From Streptomyces graminofaciens (GTDB lineage: Bacteria > Actinomycetota > Actinomycetes > Streptomycetales > Streptomycetaceae): a DNA stretch of 64,000 nt. Positions 47,009 through 55,612 of this stretch are shown piece by piece (position 1 is the first letter of the stretch; every line of letters begins with the position of its first letter). The notes beneath the pieces were generated by a model, which was not told where the DNA came from, did no database searches, and saw nothing but the letters and a program-made list of their open reading frames with translations. Where the stretch lies: NCBI RefSeq assembly GCF_030294945.1, contig NZ_AP018448.1:1798001-1862000 (forward strand), read 5' to 3'. Position numbers and translations under genes: made by a program.

Positions 47009-48039
47009 GACCTTTCGAGGAGGCGTCGGCAGCCCTGGACGATGCGGGCGCGATCGGGCACGTACGCCTTCTCCAGGACCGGGGAGAAGGGCACCGGAGA
47101 GAAGGGGGCGCCGATGCGCAGGACCGGCGCGTCCAGATGGTCGAAGACCGTGTCCTGGATCTGCGCGGCGATCTCCGCGCCGAGCCCGCCGAACGTGACG
47201 GCCTCGTGCACCACGAGCACCCGGTTGGTGCGGCGGACGGAGGCGAACATCGTCTCGGTGTCCAGCGGCTGCACCGTGCGGGGGTCGATCACCTCGACCT
47301 CCACGCCCTCGGTGGCGAGTTCGTCGGCCGCTGCGAGGGCCTCCCCCACCATCCGGCCCAGGGCGATCACGGTGACGTCGGAGCCCTGCCGGGCGATGTG
47401 CGCCTGGCCCAGCGGGATGCCGTAGATCTCCTCCGGCACCTCGCAGGTGCTGCCGAGCAGAACCTTGTTGAGCATGACGACGACCGGGTTGTCGTCCCGG
47501 ATCGCCGAGACGGTCAGGCCCTTGGCGGTGTACGCGTCGCACGGCATCACCACCTTGAGGCCGGGCACATGGGCCAGCCAGGCCTCCAGGCTCTGACTGT
47601 GCTGGGCCGCGGCGCCGAGGCCCGCCCCGGAAGCGGTGGTGATGGTGAGCGGCACGGACACCGAGCCGCCGAACATGTACTTCATCTTGGCGGCCTGGTT
47701 GACGATCTGGTCGAGGCAGACACCGATGAAGTCCATGAACATCAGGTCGACGACAGGGCGCAGCCCGCGAGCGGCGGCACCCACCCCGAGGCCGACCAGG
47801 GCGGCTTCGGAGATCGGGGTGTCGATCATGCGACGGGGGCCGAACTCGTCGAGCAGGTTGTCGAACATACGGAAGACGCCGCCGTAGCCGGCCACGTCCT
47901 CGCCGGCGACGAAGACGTTCTCGTCCTCGCGCATGGCCTGGGCGAGGCCTTCGTTGAAGGCCTTGACGTAGGACAGTTTGCGGGCCGTGCGGTTCGGGGC
48001 GACGGCCTGTGTTTCGGTGAGCGTGGTCATGGCGGTCAT
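47005..48039 (-). CDS. 2-Oxoacid (acetoin-type) dehydrogenase E1 beta subunit
   Basis: A 344-residue transketolase-like beta subunit. VFVAGEDVAGYGGVFRMF, DTPISEAALVGLGVGAA and VDLMFMDFIG are the conserved cofactor and interface segments; the C-terminal domain has VIDPRTVQPLDTET. It pairs with E1 alpha to decarboxylate a 2-oxo acid or cleave acetoin. The ATG at 48039 overlaps the E1a stop by 4 bp. Confidence 0.93.
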   Translation of the reverse strand: MTAMTTLTETQAVAPNRTARKLSYVKAFNEGLAQAMREDENVFVAGEDVAGYGGVFRMFDNLLDEFGPRRMIDTPISEAALVGLGVGAAARGLRPVVDLMFMDFIGVCLDQIVNQAAKMKYMFGGSVSVPLTITTASGAGLGAAAQHSQSLEAWLAHVPGLKVVMPCDAYTAKGLTVSAIRDDNPVVVMLNKVLLGSTCEVPEEIYGIPLGQAHIARQGSDVTVIALGRMVGEALAAADELATEGVEVEVIDPRTVQPLDTETMFASVRRTNRVLVVHEAVTFGGLGAEIAAQIQDTVFDHLDAPVLRIGAPFSPVPFSPVLEKAYVPDRARIVQGCRRLLERS

Positions 48040-49028
48040 CCCGAGTAGACGTTGAGCAGCAGGTCGGCGGTGTCGGGCAGAGGGCTCGCCTCGGCGTACG
48101 CGATGGCCTCGGCGATCTCGTCGCGGGTGCGCTGCCAGGCGTCGTCCAGCTCCGCGCGGGTGGCGGTGCCGTCGGCGACGGCGCGGGCCTCGAGCAGGTC
48201 GATGGGGTCGCGGGCCTTCCACTCGGCGACCTCCTCGTCGGAGCGGTAGGGGTGGCGCAGACCCTTGACGCCCTGGTGGTCGAAGTAGCGGTAGGTCTTG
48301 GCCTCGATCATCATCGGGCCCTCGCCTGACCGGGCCCGATCGACGGCTTCGGCGGCGGCGCGGTGGACCGCGACCGCGTCCATGCCGTCGACGATCACGC
48401 TGGGCATGCCGTAGGCGGCGGCCCGCTCGGCGACGTCGGTGATCAGCATGTGCTTCGACTGTGGCGTGAATTCGGCGTAGCCGTTGTTCTCGCAGACGAA
48501 GACGACGGGCAGGCCGAGGATGGCGGCCATGTTGGCTCCCTCGTGGAAGGCTCCGATGTTCGTGGCGCCGTCGCCGAAGAAGGTCACCGCGACGCTGTCC
48601 TCGCCCTTGTACCGGGCGGCGAAGGCGGCGCCCACCGCGATCGGGACGCCCGCTCCGACGATGCCGTTGGCGCCGAGCATGCCGCGGGTGACGTCGTTGA
48701 TGTGCATGCTTCCGCCGCGGCCGAGACAGGCGCCGGTGGCGCGGCCGTACAGCTCGGCGTACATCTCCCGGAAGCCGACGCCCTTGGCCACGGCGTGCCC
48801 GTGTCCGCGGTGGGTGGAGGTGATCTGGTCGTCGTCGCGCAGGGCGGCCATCACGCCGGCGGCCACGGCTTCCTGGCCGACGTAGAGGTGCAGGAAGCCG
48901 GGCAGTTTGCCTGCCTCCATGAGCTTGCCCGCCTCGGTCTCGAACAGTCGGATACGCACCATGCGCTCGTGCAGATCCTTGATGACCTGCGCGGATTCTT
49001 TTGACGCCGTCGACGCTCGTTGAGCCAT
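48036..49028 (-). CDS. 2-Oxoacid (acetoin-type) dehydrogenase E1 alpha subunit
   Basis: A 330-residue ThDP-binding subunit. GDGATNIGAFHEGANMAAILGLPVVFVCENN is the ThDP motif (about residues 160-190), and THRGHGHAVAKG and GRGGSMHI also match AcoA/PDH-E1a. The short length and the operon order alpha, beta, E2 fit acetoin dehydrogenase (AcoABC), but branched-chain or other substrates are possible. I set the start at ATG 49028 with an AAGGGG site. An operator-like repeat lies about 45 bp upstream. Confidence 0.92.
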   Translation of the reverse strand: MAQRASTASKESAQVIKDLHERMVRIRLFETEAGKLMEAGKLPGFLHLYVGQEAVAAGVMAALRDDDQITSTHRGHGHAVAKGVGFREMYAELYGRATGACLGRGGSMHINDVTRGMLGANGIVGAGVPIAVGAAFAARYKGEDSVAVTFFGDGATNIGAFHEGANMAAILGLPVVFVCENNGYAEFTPQSKHMLITDVAERAAAYGMPSVIVDGMDAVAVHRAAAEAVDRARSGEGPMMIEAKTYRYFDHQGVKGLRHPYRSDEEVAEWKARDPIDLLEARAVADGTATRAELDDAWQRTRDEIAEAIAYAEASPLPDTADLLLNVYSG

Positions 49029-49071
49029 CGTCCGCCCCTTCGCCCGAGGGAGGTTGCCAAGCAATCTGACT

Positions 49072-49092
49072 TACTTGTACCGGTCTACAGTA
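49072..49092. promoter_or_regulatory. Operator-like repeat, copy 3
   Basis: TACTT-N11-CAGTA in the promoter of the E1a-E1b-E2 operon, with flanking symmetry (TTACT...AGTAA). A second, weaker half-match begins with TACTG at 49110. Confidence 0.5.
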
Positions 49093-49124
49093 ACCAGCAC
49101 GGGGCACCTTACTGAACAGCATCT

Positions 49125-49586
49125 CTAATTACTACGCCCCGGACCCGAGTCTTCACCCCGCGCGTCCACCAGCTCGACGGCATTGCCCTCCGGATCCGAC
49201 CAGAAGCTGACGCGCCGCCCTCGCGCCAGGACCACGACCGGCTCCGAAAGGGGCCGGGCACCCGCGGCCGCCAGCGCCGCCACCACCGGGTCCAGGTCGT
49301 CGAGGTGGAAGGTCAGATACGACAGCCCGGTGCACCCTACGAGCGGGAGCGCCTCATGCGCCGACGCCGCGGGCGACGAGGGAAGGAGCAGCTTGACGCA
49401 CCCCCCGGAGGGCACCTGGAGCCAGACCACGACCAGCTCTCCACCGAGGCCGGCCGGACCCCCGACGGACTCCGGTACGCGCGAGCGGTGCACGGCGCGA
49501 CAACCGAGCAGGTCGCAGTAGAAGCGCTCCATCGGCTCCAAGTCCCGCACCACCACGCCCACCTCGAACGGCCGGGTCATGACCAT
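49125..49586 (-). CDS. Glyoxalase/VOC-family protein
   Basis: A 153-residue protein of the vicinal-oxygen-chelate fold with paired beta-alpha-beta modules: FEVGVVVRDLEPMERFYCDLLG at the start and LSYLTFHLDDLDPVVAALAAAG later, ending in VSFWSDPEGNAVELVD with the metal-ligand Glu. VOC enzymes include lyases, isomerases and dioxygenases, so the reaction is open. I prefer ATG 49586; the frame extends to a GTG at 49640. It lies upstream of the E1a operon on the same strand. Confidence 0.8.
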   Translation of the reverse strand: MVMTRPFEVGVVVRDLEPMERFYCDLLGCRAVHRSRVPESVGGPAGLGGELVVVWLQVPSGGCVKLLLPSSPAASAHEALPLVGCTGLSYLTFHLDDLDPVVAALAAAGARPLSEPVVVLARGRRVSFWSDPEGNAVELVDARGEDSGPGRSN

Positions 49587-49735
49587 CGCACCCACCCCCA
49601 CAGGACGCCGCGCAGCGACTTCGTCACTTTCTATTGACACACCACACTAAGTCCTGTTGTCGTTTCGGACACAGCCCAGCTGTCGCATTCCGAAGCCGGT
49701 CACCGGCTCGCGGCTGGGAGGATTGTGAGGACATC

Positions 49736-51013
49736 GTGGTCCAGACCAGTTCGCCGGAGATTCGGGAGACTGACGCCGGGCGCGAGCCGCCCTCGGCCCC
49801 CGAATACTCCTCGTGGATCAGCCAGGACCGGTCCACCGACGCCGCGTCCGTGACGATGCGGCGGGAGGCCGCCGAACTCGTCGAACGCGTGGTGGCGCAC
49901 TACCGCGACAACACGACGCACGAGGCGGACGGCCAGTGGACGGAACCTGTCGCCAACTACCTCGACGCCGACCGCTGGCGACGGGAGACGGAAGCCGTCC
50001 ACCGGAGCGTTCCGCTGCCGCTCGCCATGTCCTGCGAGCTGCCCGGACCGAACACCTACAAGGCGCTGGACGTGCTGGGTGTACCGGTGCTGATCACCCG
50101 GGACCGCCAGGGCGCCGTGCACGCGATGATCAACGCCTGTCGGCACCGGGGGGCCAAGCTCCTGGAACCCGGCTGCGGAGTGTCGAGGCGGCTCACCTGC
50201 CCGTACCACTCCTGGTCCTACGACCTGGCCGGTGAGCTGCGCGGCGTATACGCCGAGAAGACCTTCGGAGAGGTTCCGCGGGAGGGCCGCGGCCTCGTCA
50301 GGCTTCCGGCCGGGGAGCGGGCGGGGATCGTCTTCGTCTCGCTGGACCCGGCCGCGGAACCCGACCTGGACGCCTGGCTGGGCGACCTCCAGCCACTCCT
50401 GGAGGGCCTCCGGCTGGCCGAGTGCCACCACTACTCCACCGGCGAGCTGACCAGCCCCAACTGGAAGGTCACCCTCGACGGGTATCTGGAGACGTACCAC
50501 TTCGCCTCGCTGCACCCGAAGACGGTGTTCGAGACGAACCTCTCCAACATGATGGCCCACGACACCTGGGGCCCCCACCAGCGCATCGCACCGGCCCTGC
50601 GTCCGATCGCGCAGGCGGTCGAGCTGTCCCCGGACCAGCGCGACCCGGGAGACTGCGTCGGCCCCATCTACTGGCTCTTCCCCGGCCTGGCGATCGCCGG
50701 CGGCTGGCGGCAGAAGATCGCCGTCTCCCTGGTGCTCCCCCGGACGGCCACCGAGTCGGTGACCCAGCAGATCATCCTGCTGCGGGAACCGCCGGTCACC
50801 GAGGAGGAGCGCCAGGCCGCCGACCGGTTCGGCGAGTGGTTCCACGAGGTGGTCCGCGACGAGGACTACGCGACCACCTACGGAGTCCAGCAGGGCCTCG
50901 CCGCCCTCAACGGGACCGACTTCGTCTTCGGACGCAACGAGCCCGGACTCCAGCACTTCCACCGCACCATTCACCAGCACCTGGACGAAGCAGCCCCCAG
51001 AGCCGCCAGGTGA
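49736..51013 (+). CDS. Rieske non-haem iron oxygenase, alpha subunit (first)
   Basis: A 425-residue ring-hydroxylating-type oxygenase. The Rieske site is C135-R-H137 with C155-P-Y-H158, and the mononuclear iron site is in DGYLETYHFASLHP. It would need a ferredoxin and reductase; the ferredoxin gene near 55.4 kb is a candidate donor. The GTG start at 49736 follows GAGG. It heads a plus-strand run with an SDR, a PEP-family protein and a monooxygenase-fold protein. Substrate unknown. Confidence 0.9.
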   Translation: MVQTSSPEIRETDAGREPPSAPEYSSWISQDRSTDAASVTMRREAAELVERVVAHYRDNTTHEADGQWTEPVANYLDADRWRRETEAVHRSVPLPLAMSCELPGPNTYKALDVLGVPVLITRDRQGAVHAMINACRHRGAKLLEPGCGVSRRLTCPYHSWSYDLAGELRGVYAEKTFGEVPREGRGLVRLPAGERAGIVFVSLDPAAEPDLDAWLGDLQPLLEGLRLAECHHYSTGELTSPNWKVTLDGYLETYHFASLHPKTVFETNLSNMMAHDTWGPHQRIAPALRPIAQAVELSPDQRDPGDCVGPIYWLFPGLAIAGGWRQKIAVSLVLPRTATESVTQQIILLREPPVTEEERQAADRFGEWFHEVVRDEDYATTYGVQQGLAALNGTDFVFGRNEPGLQHFHRTIHQHLDEAAPRAAR

Positions 51014-51042
51014 CGAACCAACAAGACTCGCGGGAGAACACC

Positions 51043-51834
51043 ATGGTGGCTACGGGCAGCCTCGACGGACGTGTCGCGGTGATCACGGGCAGCACGCGCA
51101 GCATCGGCCGCGCCATCGCCGAAAAATTCCTGGCCGACGGCGCCACGGTCGTCATCAGCGGCCGTAGCGAGCTCAAGGGCAAGCAGGCCCTGGAGGAGAT
51201 CGGCGCCGGCGACCGGGCCGTCTTCCACCCCTGCGACGCCAACAGCCAGGAAGACATCGAGAACCTCGCCGACTTCGCCGCCGAGCGCTTCGGCCGGCTC
51301 GACATCTGGGTCAACAACGCCGGCGGCACCTCGGGCTTCGCCCCGGTCCACGAGCTGAGCGACGAGGCCTGGCACGACGCCCTCAGGCTGAACCTCAACG
51401 CCTACTTCTACGGCACCCGGCGCGCGCTGCCGAAGATGCTGGCGGGCGGCTGGGGCCGGATCATCAACATCTCCTCGGTCGAGGGCAAGCAGGCCAACAA
51501 GCCCGCGATCAGCCACTACATCACCAACAAGCACGCCATCCACGGCCTGACCAAGGCCACCGCCTTCGAGTACGGCACCCAGGGCATCACCTGCAACGCC
51601 ATCTGCCCCGGCGCCGTCGACACCGACCTGATGCGGGCGGCGGGCCCGGCCGCGGCGGAGGCCGAGGGCATCTCGTACGAGGAGTGGCTGGGCCGCTTCG
51701 CGGAGCACGCGGCCACCAAGCAGATCACCACCGTGGAACAGATCGCGGCCGTCGCCTCGCTGCTGGCGAGCGACGCCGGTGCCGGCATCACGGGCACGCT
51801 GATCAGCGTCGACGGCGGTACGGCGCAGTGGTAG
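51043..51834 (+). CDS. Short-chain dehydrogenase/reductase
   Basis: A 263-residue classical SDR. TGSTRSIGRAIA binds NAD(P), NNAGG is the structural motif, ISSVEG gives the Ser and HYITNK the Tyr/Lys pair, and CPGAVDTDL follows. It would oxidise an alcohol or dihydrodiol, or reduce a ketone. ATG 51043 lies 29 bp after the Rieske gene, so it probably acts on that enzyme's product. Confidence 0.9.
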   Translation: MVATGSLDGRVAVITGSTRSIGRAIAEKFLADGATVVISGRSELKGKQALEEIGAGDRAVFHPCDANSQEDIENLADFAAERFGRLDIWVNNAGGTSGFAPVHELSDEAWHDALRLNLNAYFYGTRRALPKMLAGGWGRIINISSVEGKQANKPAISHYITNKHAIHGLTKATAFEYGTQGITCNAICPGAVDTDLMRAAGPAAAEAEGISYEEWLGRFAEHAATKQITTVEQIAAVASLLASDAGAGITGTLISVDGGTAQW

Positions 51835-51866
51835 GCACCGGGACGGACGGCAGGAGATCTTCGGCC

Positions 51867-53603
51867 ATGAAGAGCTGGATCACGGACTGGCAGCGCAGTG
51901 AGCGGCTGCCGCACTACACGCGGGCCAACGCGGGCGAGACCCTGCCGGAGCCGGCCAGCCCCCTGGGCTGGACCCTGGTCTGGGGGCGCGGTCTGCACGG
52001 CTGGCGCAAGGGCTTCGTCGGCTTCGGCATCTACCACGAGGAGGAGGTGGCCGGCCCTCGACCGCCGTTCGTCGGGATGTTCGGCGGCTACTTCTACCTC
52101 AACCTGTCGCACATGCGGCTGTTCGGCATCCGTATGGGCCAGACGGCGGACCAGATCGACGCCGCCTTCGTCGGCCAGCGCTCGGACACCCCGGTGTACG
52201 TGGCGCACCCCGACGACCAGGACGCCGAACTGACCGCCAAGGCCGGCGGCACGCTCCAGCGGATGCTGGGGCAGGCCAATTTCCCGGAGGCCGACGCCGA
52301 CCGGGAACGGCTGCGCCGCCTGCGCCGCGAGCGACCGGACCCGACCGGACTGTCGGACGCCGCGCTGGTGGCGCACGCACGGTCGTTGCTGGACGAGGTG
52401 GAGACGACCTTCCAACGGCACGTCGAGTCGTCGCTGCCCGCGTCCGTCGGCCCCGCGATCCTCGGGCCGCTGTGCGCGAGCGTGGACCGCCCCGGCGCCA
52501 TGCTGGACCTCATCGGCGGTCTCGGTGACGTCGACTCGGCCTCCCCCTCGGACGGGCTGTGGACACTGTCCCGCCAGGTGGCGGCCTCGGCCGAGCTGAC
52601 CGCTCTGTTCGACCAGGGTCCGGCGGCGGTGGAGCATGCGCTCGACGGCGCGAGCGGGGACGTGAAGGCGTTCCGTGACGCCTTCGAGGAGTTCCTGGCC
52701 GAGTCCGGTGACCGCGGCCCCAACGAGTGGGACATCCACGCACTGTCCTGGGAGGCGGCTCCGGTGCAGGCACTGGCGCTGGTCGACCGGATCCGACACA
52801 GCTCCGACGACGACTCCCCGGCCGCCCGACGGGCTCGCCTGACCGAGCGGCGCGAGCGGACCGCGCAGGAGATCCGGGCCGTGCTGGCCGAGGACGCGCG
52901 GCCGATGTTCGACGCCGGCATGCACGCCTCCCAGGTGTGGATCCCGGCCCGCGAGCGCACCAAGGCCAACTGTGTGACCGTCGTCAACGAGATCCGGATG
53001 GCACTGCGCGAGCTCGGCCGCCGCGGGGTCGAGGCGGGGCGCTTCGCCAAGCCCGAGGACGTGATGATGCTGCTGGACACCGAACTCGACGACTATGTCG
53101 CCGACCCGGAGTCCTTCGGCCCCGTCATCGCGCGACGGCTTCAGGAGTACGCGGGGCTGCATGAGCTGGAACCGCCGTTCTTCGTCGCGGACGACGCGCG
53201 GACCGAGATCGACACCTGGCCGCGGCGCGCCGAGGAGCGCACCGAGGCCGCGGTCGAGGGCGATGTGCTCAGCGGCGTGGGTGGCAGCCACGGCATGTAC
53301 ACCGGCCGGGTGCGGGTGGTCACGGATCCGGCCTCGTGCGAGGCGCTGGAGCCGGGTGAGGTGTTGGTCGCGCCGATCACGGACGCGGCCTGGACCCCAC
53401 TGTTCCTGGTCGCCGGAGCGGCCGTGGTGGACGTCGGCGCAATCAACAGCCACGCCGTCGTGGTCTGCCGGGAGCTGGGCATCCCGGCCGTCATCTCCGT
53501 CGAAGGCGGAACGCGACGGTTGCGGGACGGCATGGTGATCACGGTCGACGGCAACCGGGGCACGGTCACCGTGGACGGCGTCCCGGCGCCGCTCGGCGTC
53601 TGA
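51867..53603 (+). CDS. PEP-utiliser mobile-domain protein, PpsA/phenylphosphate-synthase-like
   Basis: A 578-residue protein that lacks the ATP-grasp domain. The N-terminal third (YTRANAGETLPEPASPLGWT) and helical middle resemble the substrate-binding part of PEP-synthase-like phosphotransferases; the C-terminal swivelling domain (about 490-575) carries the phospho-His529 in NSHAVVVCRELGIPAV. Thauera PpsA, about 70 kDa, has the same layout and phosphorylates phenol with help from a separate ATP-binding subunit. None is adjacent here. ATG 51867 with CAGGAG. Substrate unknown, possibly a hydroxylated aromatic or enol. Confidence 0.75.
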   Translation: MKSWITDWQRSERLPHYTRANAGETLPEPASPLGWTLVWGRGLHGWRKGFVGFGIYHEEEVAGPRPPFVGMFGGYFYLNLSHMRLFGIRMGQTADQIDAAFVGQRSDTPVYVAHPDDQDAELTAKAGGTLQRMLGQANFPEADADRERLRRLRRERPDPTGLSDAALVAHARSLLDEVETTFQRHVESSLPASVGPAILGPLCASVDRPGAMLDLIGGLGDVDSASPSDGLWTLSRQVAASAELTALFDQGPAAVEHALDGASGDVKAFRDAFEEFLAESGDRGPNEWDIHALSWEAAPVQALALVDRIRHSSDDDSPAARRARLTERRERTAQEIRAVLAEDARPMFDAGMHASQVWIPARERTKANCVTVVNEIRMALRELGRRGVEAGRFAKPEDVMMLLDTELDDYVADPESFGPVIARRLQEYAGLHELEPPFFVADDARTEIDTWPRRAEERTEAAVEGDVLSGVGGSHGMYTGRVRVVTDPASCEALEPGEVLVAPITDAAWTPLFLVAGAAVVDVGAINSHAVVVCRELGIPAVISVEGGTRRLRDGMVITVDGNRGTVTVDGVPAPLGV

Positions 53604-53673
53604 AGCACCTCGGGCCCGCCGCCCCCGCACCGGGGCGGCGGGCCCGAGGGCATGACCGCGAAAGGAAACCCCC

Positions 53674-53988
53674 GTGACCGAGGAAGTCATCGTCGCCGGC
53701 TGGATGGACTACGAACCCGGTGACCGCGACACCATGCTCAAAGCCCTCGTCGAGCTGGGCCGGCACACCCGTGAGCGGGAACCCGGCTGCCTGGACTACG
53801 CCATGACCGCCGACCCCACCGACGCGCGGCGTATCCGGGTCTTCGAGCACTGGACCTCCCGGCAGGCCCTCGACGAGCACTTCACCACCGCGCACATCAA
53901 GGACTTCCGGGCGGCAGTGGCGGGGCTGACCCGGGTCGGGGTCGGTCTGACGGCCCACACGCTCGCCGCGTCACACCCCATGCGTTGA
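53674..53988 (+). CDS. Antibiotic-biosynthesis-monooxygenase-fold protein
   Basis: A 104-residue ABM ferredoxin-like fold protein. The core REPGCLDYAMTADPTDARRI plus FEHWTSRQALDEHFTTAH is typical. Members oxidise anthrones or quinols without cofactors or act as auxiliary stress proteins. The GTG start at 53674 has an AAAGGA site. It is the last gene of the plus-strand run, and its stop lies within a terminator hairpin. Confidence 0.82.
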   Translation: MTEEVIVAGWMDYEPGDRDTMLKALVELGRHTREREPGCLDYAMTADPTDARRIRVFEHWTSRQALDEHFTTAHIKDFRAAVAGLTRVGVGLTAHTLAASHPMR

Positions 53989-54017
53989 AACGGCGCCCCT
54001 GCCGGGGGCGCCGTTTC
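53987..54017. terminator. Bidirectional hairpin terminator
   Basis: A perfect 13-bp stem pairs 53987-53999 with 54005-54017 (5-nt loop). It starts at the stop codon of the ABM gene and precedes the end of a convergent oxidoreductase gene. Confidence 0.75.
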
Positions 54018-54038
54018 GCTGGGAGTCGTCCAGCCCGG

Positions 54039-55070
54039 TCAGTGGGCATCGTCCAGCCGGACCAGCATCTTGCCGACGTTGCCGCCGCCGAGCAGGGACA
54101 GCAGCGCCCCCGCGGCGTTCTCCAGGCCGTCCACGACCGTCTCGCGCGCGGTGATACGGCCCTCGGCGAGCCAGTGTGCGACCCGCTGCTCGAACTCCGG
54201 CCGCAGGTCGTCGTGGTCGCGGACGATGAAACCGCGCAGCGTCAGCCGTTTGAGGACCGCCTGGATCAGCTGGTTGATGTCCACCGGCCGTCGCTCGCCG
54301 CCGAACTGCGACATCATGCCGCACAGGGCGACCCGGCCACCGGTGCGCAAAGCGTGCAGGGCGGCGGCCAGTTGCTCACCGCCGACATTGTCGAAGTAGA
54401 CGTCGACGCCGTCGGGTGCCAGCCGCGCCAGCGCCTCGCGCACGGGCTCGGCGCGGTAGTCCGCGGCGGCGTCATAGCCGAACTCCTTCACCAGCAGGGC
54501 GCACTTGTCCGGCCCTCCGGCGGTTCCGATGACCCGCCCCGCGCCCAGCAGGCGCGCGAACTGCCCGGCGGCAGTACCGACGGCCCCGGCCGCCGCCGAC
54601 ACGAAGACGGTGTCGCCGGGGCGGAGTTCGGCGATCCGGGTCAGGCCGACGTATGCGGTGAAACCGGTTTGGCCGAGCAGCCCCAACCAGGTGGGCAGCG
54701 GGGCGAGTCGCGGGTCTATGCGACCCGCGCCGTCGGTCTCCGCGGCCTCCAGGACGGCCCGCTCCCGCCAGCCCGACTGGTGTCGTACGAAGGCACCGGC
54801 CGGCACCGAGGAGCAGCGGCTCTCCTCCACGACTCCGAGAGCCCGGCCGTCGAGCGGCGAGCCGGGGGTGAAGTTGTGCGTGTAGTGCTTCTCGGTGCTC
54901 TCCAGCCGTCCGCGCATGGACGGGTCGACGCTCATGTAGAGGTTACGGACGAGCAGTTGTCCCTCGCCGAGGGGCGGCAGTGGGCGTTCCTCAACGGCGA
55001 AGTCACCGGGCACCGGTTCCCCGTCGGGCCGGCGCACCAGACAGACCACCCGAGTGGTCCGGGGTGTCAC
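54039..55070 (-). CDS. NADPH-dependent enone/alkenal reductase (MDR)
   Basis: A 343-residue medium-chain reductase of the zinc-free leukotriene/alkenal reductase branch. NLYMSVDPSMRGRL near residue 43 is a hallmark, and VSAAAGAVGTAAGQFARLLG is the NADPH loop. It would reduce a C=C bond conjugated to a carbonyl. The GTG start at 55070 lies 4 bp after a 71-codon gene in the Rieske operon, so it probably works on the same pathway. Confidence 0.87.
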   Translation of the reverse strand: MTPRTTRVVCLVRRPDGEPVPGDFAVEERPLPPLGEGQLLVRNLYMSVDPSMRGRLESTEKHYTHNFTPGSPLDGRALGVVEESRCSSVPAGAFVRHQSGWRERAVLEAAETDGAGRIDPRLAPLPTWLGLLGQTGFTAYVGLTRIAELRPGDTVFVSAAAGAVGTAAGQFARLLGAGRVIGTAGGPDKCALLVKEFGYDAAADYRAEPVREALARLAPDGVDVYFDNVGGEQLAAALHALRTGGRVALCGMMSQFGGERRPVDINQLIQAVLKRLTLRGFIVRDHDDLRPEFEQRVAHWLAEGRITARETVVDGLENAAGALLSLLGGGNVGKMLVRLDDAH

Positions 55071-55074
55071 AGGG

Positions 55075-55290
55075 TCACTCCCCCGGCTGCGGGACGCCGC
55101 GCCGCCGGGCGAGCCGGCCCACCCAGCCGGCCATCTGCAGATCGGCGTGGCGCAGTTCGCCCGACTGCCACCGGGCCTGGAAGTCGAAGACGCCCTGCGC
55201 GCCGGTCCTCGGGTCGGTCACCTCGACGAGGCCGTCCTCGGTGAGCCGGTACACATGCCCGGTCAGCGGGTGGATCACTTGTTTGGTCAT
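55075..55290 (-). CDS. Small protein of the Rieske operon, unknown
   Basis: A 71-residue protein (HPLTGHVYRLTEDGLVEVTD, then VFDFQARWQSGELRHADLQM). No Cys, no membrane segment. It lies 7 bp after the ferredoxin gene and 4 bp before the reductase gene, and has a good ATG at 55290. It might be a small oxygenase subunit or coupling protein, but no such motif is visible. Confidence 0.65.
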   Translation of the reverse strand: MTKQVIHPLTGHVYRLTEDGLVEVTDPRTGAQGVFDFQARWQSGELRHADLQMAGWVGRLARRRGVPQPGE

Positions 55291-55297
55291 GGGGCCC

Positions 55298-55612
55298 TCA
55301 CTCCTGCACTCGGCGGCGTACGCCGCGCTTGGTCACGGTCACCGGGCCCTCGACCCGGAGCCGGCAGGCGAGCCGGGTCAGGCCGTCCACCGGCTTGCGC
55401 AGGGCCTCGATGCCCTCGCGTTCCAGCGGGTCCACGGGGGAACAGTTCTCGGCACCTTCCTCGATCCGGACGAAGCAGGTGCGGCAGGTGCCCCTGCCGC
55501 CGCAGACGGTCGGCCAGCGGTAGCCGAGCCGCCCGGCGGCGCTGAACAGGTCCTCGCCGTCGAGGACTTCGATCTCGACGTCCGAGGGCCGGACCGCCAC
55601 GCGGTGGGTCAC
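55298..55612 (-). CDS. [2Fe-2S] ferredoxin
   Basis: A 104-residue ferredoxin. CGGRGTCRTC gives CX5CX2C, and the fourth Cys is in LACRLRV, about 37 residues on, matching adrenodoxin/putidaredoxin-type spacing. It would carry electrons to the Rieske oxygenase whose stop it overlaps (GTGA at 55609-55612). No ferredoxin reductase gene is in the window. Confidence 0.88.
   Translation of the reverse strand: MTHRVAVRPSDVEIEVLDGEDLFSAAGRLGYRWPTVCGGRGTCRTCFVRIEEGAENCSPVDPLEREGIEALRKPVDGLTRLACRLRVEGPVTVTKRGVRRRVQE

Noticed and set aside
45572..49028. Pyruvate or branched-chain dehydrogenase of central metabolism
   Set aside because: E1 alpha is short and acetoin-type, the operon lacks E3, and it lies in a catabolic region with a shared operator; the exact substrate stays open.
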